A stretch of DNA of 64,000 nucleotides, taken from JANNYA01 sp031422315 (GTDB taxonomy: Bacteria > Pseudomonadota > Gammaproteobacteria > Xanthomonadales > SZUA-5). The DNA lies in assembly GCA_031422315.1 (NCBI GenBank), contig JANOQN010000074.1:62001-126000 (forward strand), given 5' to 3'. The notes under the pieces are model-generated. The model was not told the DNA's origin, did not search any database, and saw only the letters and a list, made by a program, of their open reading frames with translations. Below, piece after piece: positions 61,507-64,000 of the stretch. A program made the position numbers and the translations under genes. How positions within the stretch are numbered: position 1 is the stretch's first letter; the number at the start of each line of letters is the position of its first letter.

Positions 61507-62025
61507 ATGACTAGCGAATCAAGCCAAGACCCCATGATTGTGGTCGGCGTAATCATTGGCCCGCAAGGCGTGCTAGGCGCTGTGAAGCTGAAAAGCTACT
61601 GCGAGCCGCCTGAGCAAATTTTCAAATACAAACCCTGGACGCTAGTGCGTGAATCCGATGTACGCAGCGTGGTGCCCATAAAACTGCGCGGCGCCGGTGG
61701 TCAATTGGTCGCACGCCTGCCGGATATGGAAACCAGGGAGCACGCTGAAGCGATGAAGGGCTTTGAAATTCGCGTTCTGCGCAGTCAGTTTCCGAAACCT
61801 GCCGCGGGTGAATATTACTGGCACGATTTGATCGGCCTACGCGTGGTAGGCATTGAAGGCTTTGAGTTTGGCAGCATAACCGCCATGCTGGAAACCGGCA
61901 GCAATGATGTCATGCAAGTTAAAGGCGAGCGCGAGCGTTTGCTACCGTTTACGCCCGGCATGCATGTGATTGAAGTCGATATGCAGACTAGAACAGTCAA
62001 AGTGGATTGGGATCCAGAGTTTTGA
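61507..62025 (+). CDS. rimM: 16S rRNA processing protein RimM
   Basis: 172 residues from ATG 61507 (GAAGGAACG upstream). The N-terminal RimM domain shows IVVGVIIGPQGVLGAVKLKS, and the PRC-barrel part begins GEYYWHDLIGLRVVG and ends LLPFTPGMHVIEVDMQTRTV. RimM assists maturation of the 30S head. In most proteobacteria trmD and rplS follow directly; here the next genes are a DUF5706 membrane protein and fbp. Confidence 0.96.
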   Translation: MTSESSQDPMIVVGVIIGPQGVLGAVKLKSYCEPPEQIFKYKPWTLVRESDVRSVVPIKLRGAGGQLVARLPDMETREHAEAMKGFEIRVLRSQFPKPAAGEYYWHDLIGLRVVGIEGFEFGSITAMLETGSNDVMQVKGERERLLPFTPGMHVIEVDMQTRTVKVDWDPEF

Positions 62026-62093
62026 GCGAGCTAGTTTTTCCAGTTTTTTTCCAGCAAATACGCTAAATTCACGAATTGCTTGGGAGCTGGCGA

Positions 62094-62693
62094 ATGAGCA
62101 CTGAAAAAATCAAACCCCCGATGCATCTGCCTGCTGAATACGCACCGGATTCGCACATTGGCCATCGCGCGGATTTTGCTGGCGTTGTTGGGCGAAATTC
62201 GTCAGATTACTTGATGCAAACAGCGCAGCGGCATCATATGCAGCTTTCGCAAATGGCCGATAACAAAGCCAATATGCTAATTACTGTTAGCTCATTGGTT
62301 TTAACGATCTCTATGAGCCGGATCAATGATGAGCAGCTGCGGCCGACAATTTTGGTGCTGGCAGGGTTTACGCTTGCTGCCATGTTTATGGCGATTCTGG
62401 CGGTTTTGCCCAAATATAAGCCGCTGAACTTAGGTAATCCAGATCAACTTCCGGAGTGGTTTAACCCGATATTTTTCGCGCACTTTTCTGAGCTGCCCAG
62501 AGATCGTTTTTTTAAGATTATGGGCGAGATTTTGCGCTCAGATCCGAATGTTTACGAAGTGCTGTCAAATGATTTGTACAGCATCGGCACGTACCTGGCT
62601 CGCCACAAATATCGCTACCTGAGATTTGCTTATATTTTCTTTTTGATGGGCTTTTTTTCCGCAACCGCTATGCAAGTTTCGCAAATTTTTTAA
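62094..62693 (+). CDS. DUF5706 membrane protein, Pycsar-effector-like (PycTM)
   Basis: 199 residues from ATG 62094 (GGGAG site). After a polar N-terminus comes MADNKANMLITVSSLVLTIS, the pattern of DUF5706/PycTM proteins (A-D-x-K-A-N then a helix). A second helix (LVLAGFTLAAMFMAILAVL) follows, then a cytoplasmic segment and DLYSIGTYLARHKYRYLRFAYI leading into a last helix. PycTM effectors oligomerise on cyclic pyrimidine nucleotides and damage the membrane. Here no pyrimidine cyclase gene is adjacent, so the defence role is uncertain; it may be a lone membrane protein of the same fold. Confidence 0.75.
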   Translation: MSTEKIKPPMHLPAEYAPDSHIGHRADFAGVVGRNSSDYLMQTAQRHHMQLSQMADNKANMLITVSSLVLTISMSRINDEQLRPTILVLAGFTLAAMFMAILAVLPKYKPLNLGNPDQLPEWFNPIFFAHFSELPRDRFFKIMGEILRSDPNVYEVLSNDLYSIGTYLARHKYRYLRFAYIFFLMGFFSATAMQVSQIF

Positions 62694-62711
62694 ACAAGGT
62701 TGACCTACCCA

Positions 62712-63725
62712 ATGTCTATTTCTCTTTCACGGTTTTTAATTGAACAGCAGCGCGAATTCGGCAATATCAACGCAGATTTGCGCCTGCTGATTGAAGTGGT
62801 AGCGCGTGCTTGCAAAGCCATCAGCATTGCGGTTAGCAAGGGTGCTTTGGTAAATAACTTAGGCGCTGCGGGCAGTGAGAATATTCAGGGCGAGCAGCAA
62901 AAAAAACTCGACGTCATCAGCAATGAAATATTGCTAGAAGCCAATGAATGGGGCGGCCATTTGGCAGCGATTGCCAGTGAAGAAATGGAGCACCCTTACG
63001 CGATTCCAAATCGCTACCCCAAAGGCGAGTATTTGCTGATATTTGATCCGCTAGACGGCTCATCGAATATTGATGTAAACGTGTCGGTCGGCACGATTTT
63101 TTCAGTATTGCGCTGCCCAGAACACTGGACTGGCAGCAGTGATGTGGTCGAGGAAGCGGCGTTTTTGCAGCCTGGCAGTCAACAAGTTGCAGCCGGTTAT
63201 GCTGTTTACGGGCCGAGTACAATTTTGGTGTTAACGCTTGGCCACGGCGTTTATATCTTTACCCTGGATCGGGAAGCAGGCGGTTTTAGAATGACCACCG
63301 CAAAAGCCACTGTGCCGGCTGATACCCGCGAATATGCGATCAACGCCAGTAATGCACGCTTTTGGGAACCTGCGATGCAGCGCTACATTGGCGAGCTCAA
63401 TGCCGGCAAATCCGGCCCGCGCGGCGCTGATTTCAATATGCGCTGGGTGGCGTCTATGGTCGCGGATGTGCATCGAGTGATCTCCAGAGGCGGCATTTTT
63501 ATGTATCCCTATGATTTAAAAGATGCCAGCAAGCCCGGCAAGCTGCGCTTGTTATATGAAGCTAACCCTATGAGTTTCATCATCGAACAAGCGGGCGGCG
63601 CCGCCAGTACGGGCCGCCAGCGCATGCTAGATGTAGTGCCCAGCAGCCTACATCAGCGTGTGCCAGTCATTTTGGGCTCGAAAAACGAGGTCGAACGCGT
63701 CGTGCAATACCACCAGCAAAACTGA
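62712..63725 (+). CDS. fbp: Fructose-1,6-bisphosphatase class I
   Basis: 337 residues from ATG 62712 (a TTG at 62700 is less likely). The class I signature FDPLDGSSNIDVNVSVGTIFSV, the metal-site Glu in IASEEMEHPY, and YPYDLKDASKPGKLRLLYEANPMS with QAGGAASTG are all present. It performs the last unique step of gluconeogenesis. With the PEP synthase regulator elsewhere in the window it points to a gluconeogenic life style. Confidence 0.97.
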   Translation: MSISLSRFLIEQQREFGNINADLRLLIEVVARACKAISIAVSKGALVNNLGAAGSENIQGEQQKKLDVISNEILLEANEWGGHLAAIASEEMEHPYAIPNRYPKGEYLLIFDPLDGSSNIDVNVSVGTIFSVLRCPEHWTGSSDVVEEAAFLQPGSQQVAAGYAVYGPSTILVLTLGHGVYIFTLDREAGGFRMTTAKATVPADTREYAINASNARFWEPAMQRYIGELNAGKSGPRGADFNMRWVASMVADVHRVISRGGIFMYPYDLKDASKPGKLRLLYEANPMSFIIEQAGGAASTGRQRMLDVVPSSLHQRVPVILGSKNEVERVVQYHQQN

Positions 63726-63857
63726 ATTAGCCTGGATTAGACTGAATCAAGTTTGACCTGCGCACCTCGCTGGCTTATTCCTTCAGCGCGCACTGACTAC
63801 ACTCGCGCCACTTTATCGATCCGCACTGTCCAGCGGACGCCACCCTTGGAGAATTTA

Positions 63858-64000
63858 ATGACCTTAAAATTGCTTGCAGTCGCCGCGGCGTTTGCATTTT
63901 CAGCCGCTGTGTCCGCTCAAGATGCCGCGCAAGCCGCGCCTAAGCCGGTGCCGCTCGATAAGAATAAGCTGTCTTACGCGCTGGGCTACAAGCTCGGGCT
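63858..64000 (+). CDS. FKBP-type peptidyl-prolyl isomerase, N-terminal part only
   Basis: ATG 63858 follows GGAG at a good distance and opens a frame that runs off the window. It encodes a signal peptide (MTLKLLAVAAAFAFSAAVSA) and the start of an FKBP N-terminal dimerisation domain (DKNKLSYALGYKLG). Such proteins are periplasmic FkpA- or Mip-like foldases. The catalytic FKBP domain lies beyond the edge, so the assignment rests on the N-terminal motif. Confidence 0.75.
   Translation, partial: MTLKLLAVAAAFAFSAAVSAQDAAQAAPKPVPLDKNKLSYALGYKLG

Noticed and set aside
1..64000. CRISPR arrays, rRNA genes, tRNA genes and prophage structural genes
   Set aside because: No regularly spaced repeats, cloverleaf-like sequences, rRNA segments or capsid/tail genes were seen by eye; a dedicated scan could still reveal a degenerate tRNA.

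Overview
The window looks like a chromosomal segment of a gammaproteobacterium, most likely a freshwater or soil relative of the Xanthomonadales/Lysobacterales. This is an inference from gene content. Supporting signs are the S46 dipeptidyl-peptidase, the apaG-apaH pair, yajC-secD-secF, a homomeric NAD-type isocitrate dehydrogenase, an IPTL-type sorting tail and a secreted protein ending in DGFE. No rRNA, tRNA or CRISPR array was seen. Most genes are housekeeping or signalling genes, with several small accessory islands between them.

Layout. 1-2.24 kb: 5' part of a large secreted beta-sandwich protein (minus strand, runs off the edge). 2.34-2.73 kb: a MITE-like nested inverted repeat. 2.8-4.6 kb: small ParC-like protein and cysS. 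4.7-7.7 kb (minus): cNMP-binding/FHA protein, coiled-coil/FHA protein, hemW. 8.0-9.3 kb: a xanthorhodopsin-type light-driven proton pump and a divergent small ORF, flanked by an 85-bp direct repeat whose rph-side copy carries the 3' end of rph. 9.3-17.3 kb (minus): rph, kup, free-Met-sulfoxide reductase, DUF1249, PEP synthase regulator, secF-secD-yajC.

17.5-30.6 kb (plus): apaG-apaH run by overlapping start/stop codons into a five-gene ATPase/VWA module (VWA, SWIM, DUF4132, MoxR AAA+, DUF5682). These are the same five families as E. coli yehP, yehQ, yehI, yehL and yehM, in circularly permuted order. A MazE/PIN toxin-antitoxin pair sits in the middle. This module is the strongest candidate for a little-understood system here. 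30.7-37.6 kb: small membrane proteins, S46 peptidase, Nudix-mnmA, and an ECF sigma factor with a membrane anti-sigma-like partner. 37.8-42.7 kb: secreted proteins and a LuxR solo followed by a perfect lux-box-like palindrome in front of a secreted repeat protein. 42.9-53 kb: icd, two 2OG-Fe(II) oxygenases, a nucleotidyltransferase-fold protein, DUF2855, thioredoxin, acylphosphatase, cytochrome c' and a CoA-transferase. 53-56.9 kb: ExeM-like secreted nuclease. 57-60 kb: membrane CheA-like kinase, CheY and CheX. 60-64 kb: LpxH-like phosphatase, rpsP-(terminator)-rimM without trmD or rplS behind it, a lone Pycsar-effector-like membrane protein (DUF5706), fbp, and the start of an FKBP-type isomerase.

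The main findings are the repeat-flanked rhodopsin cassette, the permuted Yeh-like module with its inserted toxin-antitoxin pair, the LuxR solo with its putative operator, the orphan DUF5706 protein and a short dispersed repeat that has become coding sequence at the toxin N-terminus.
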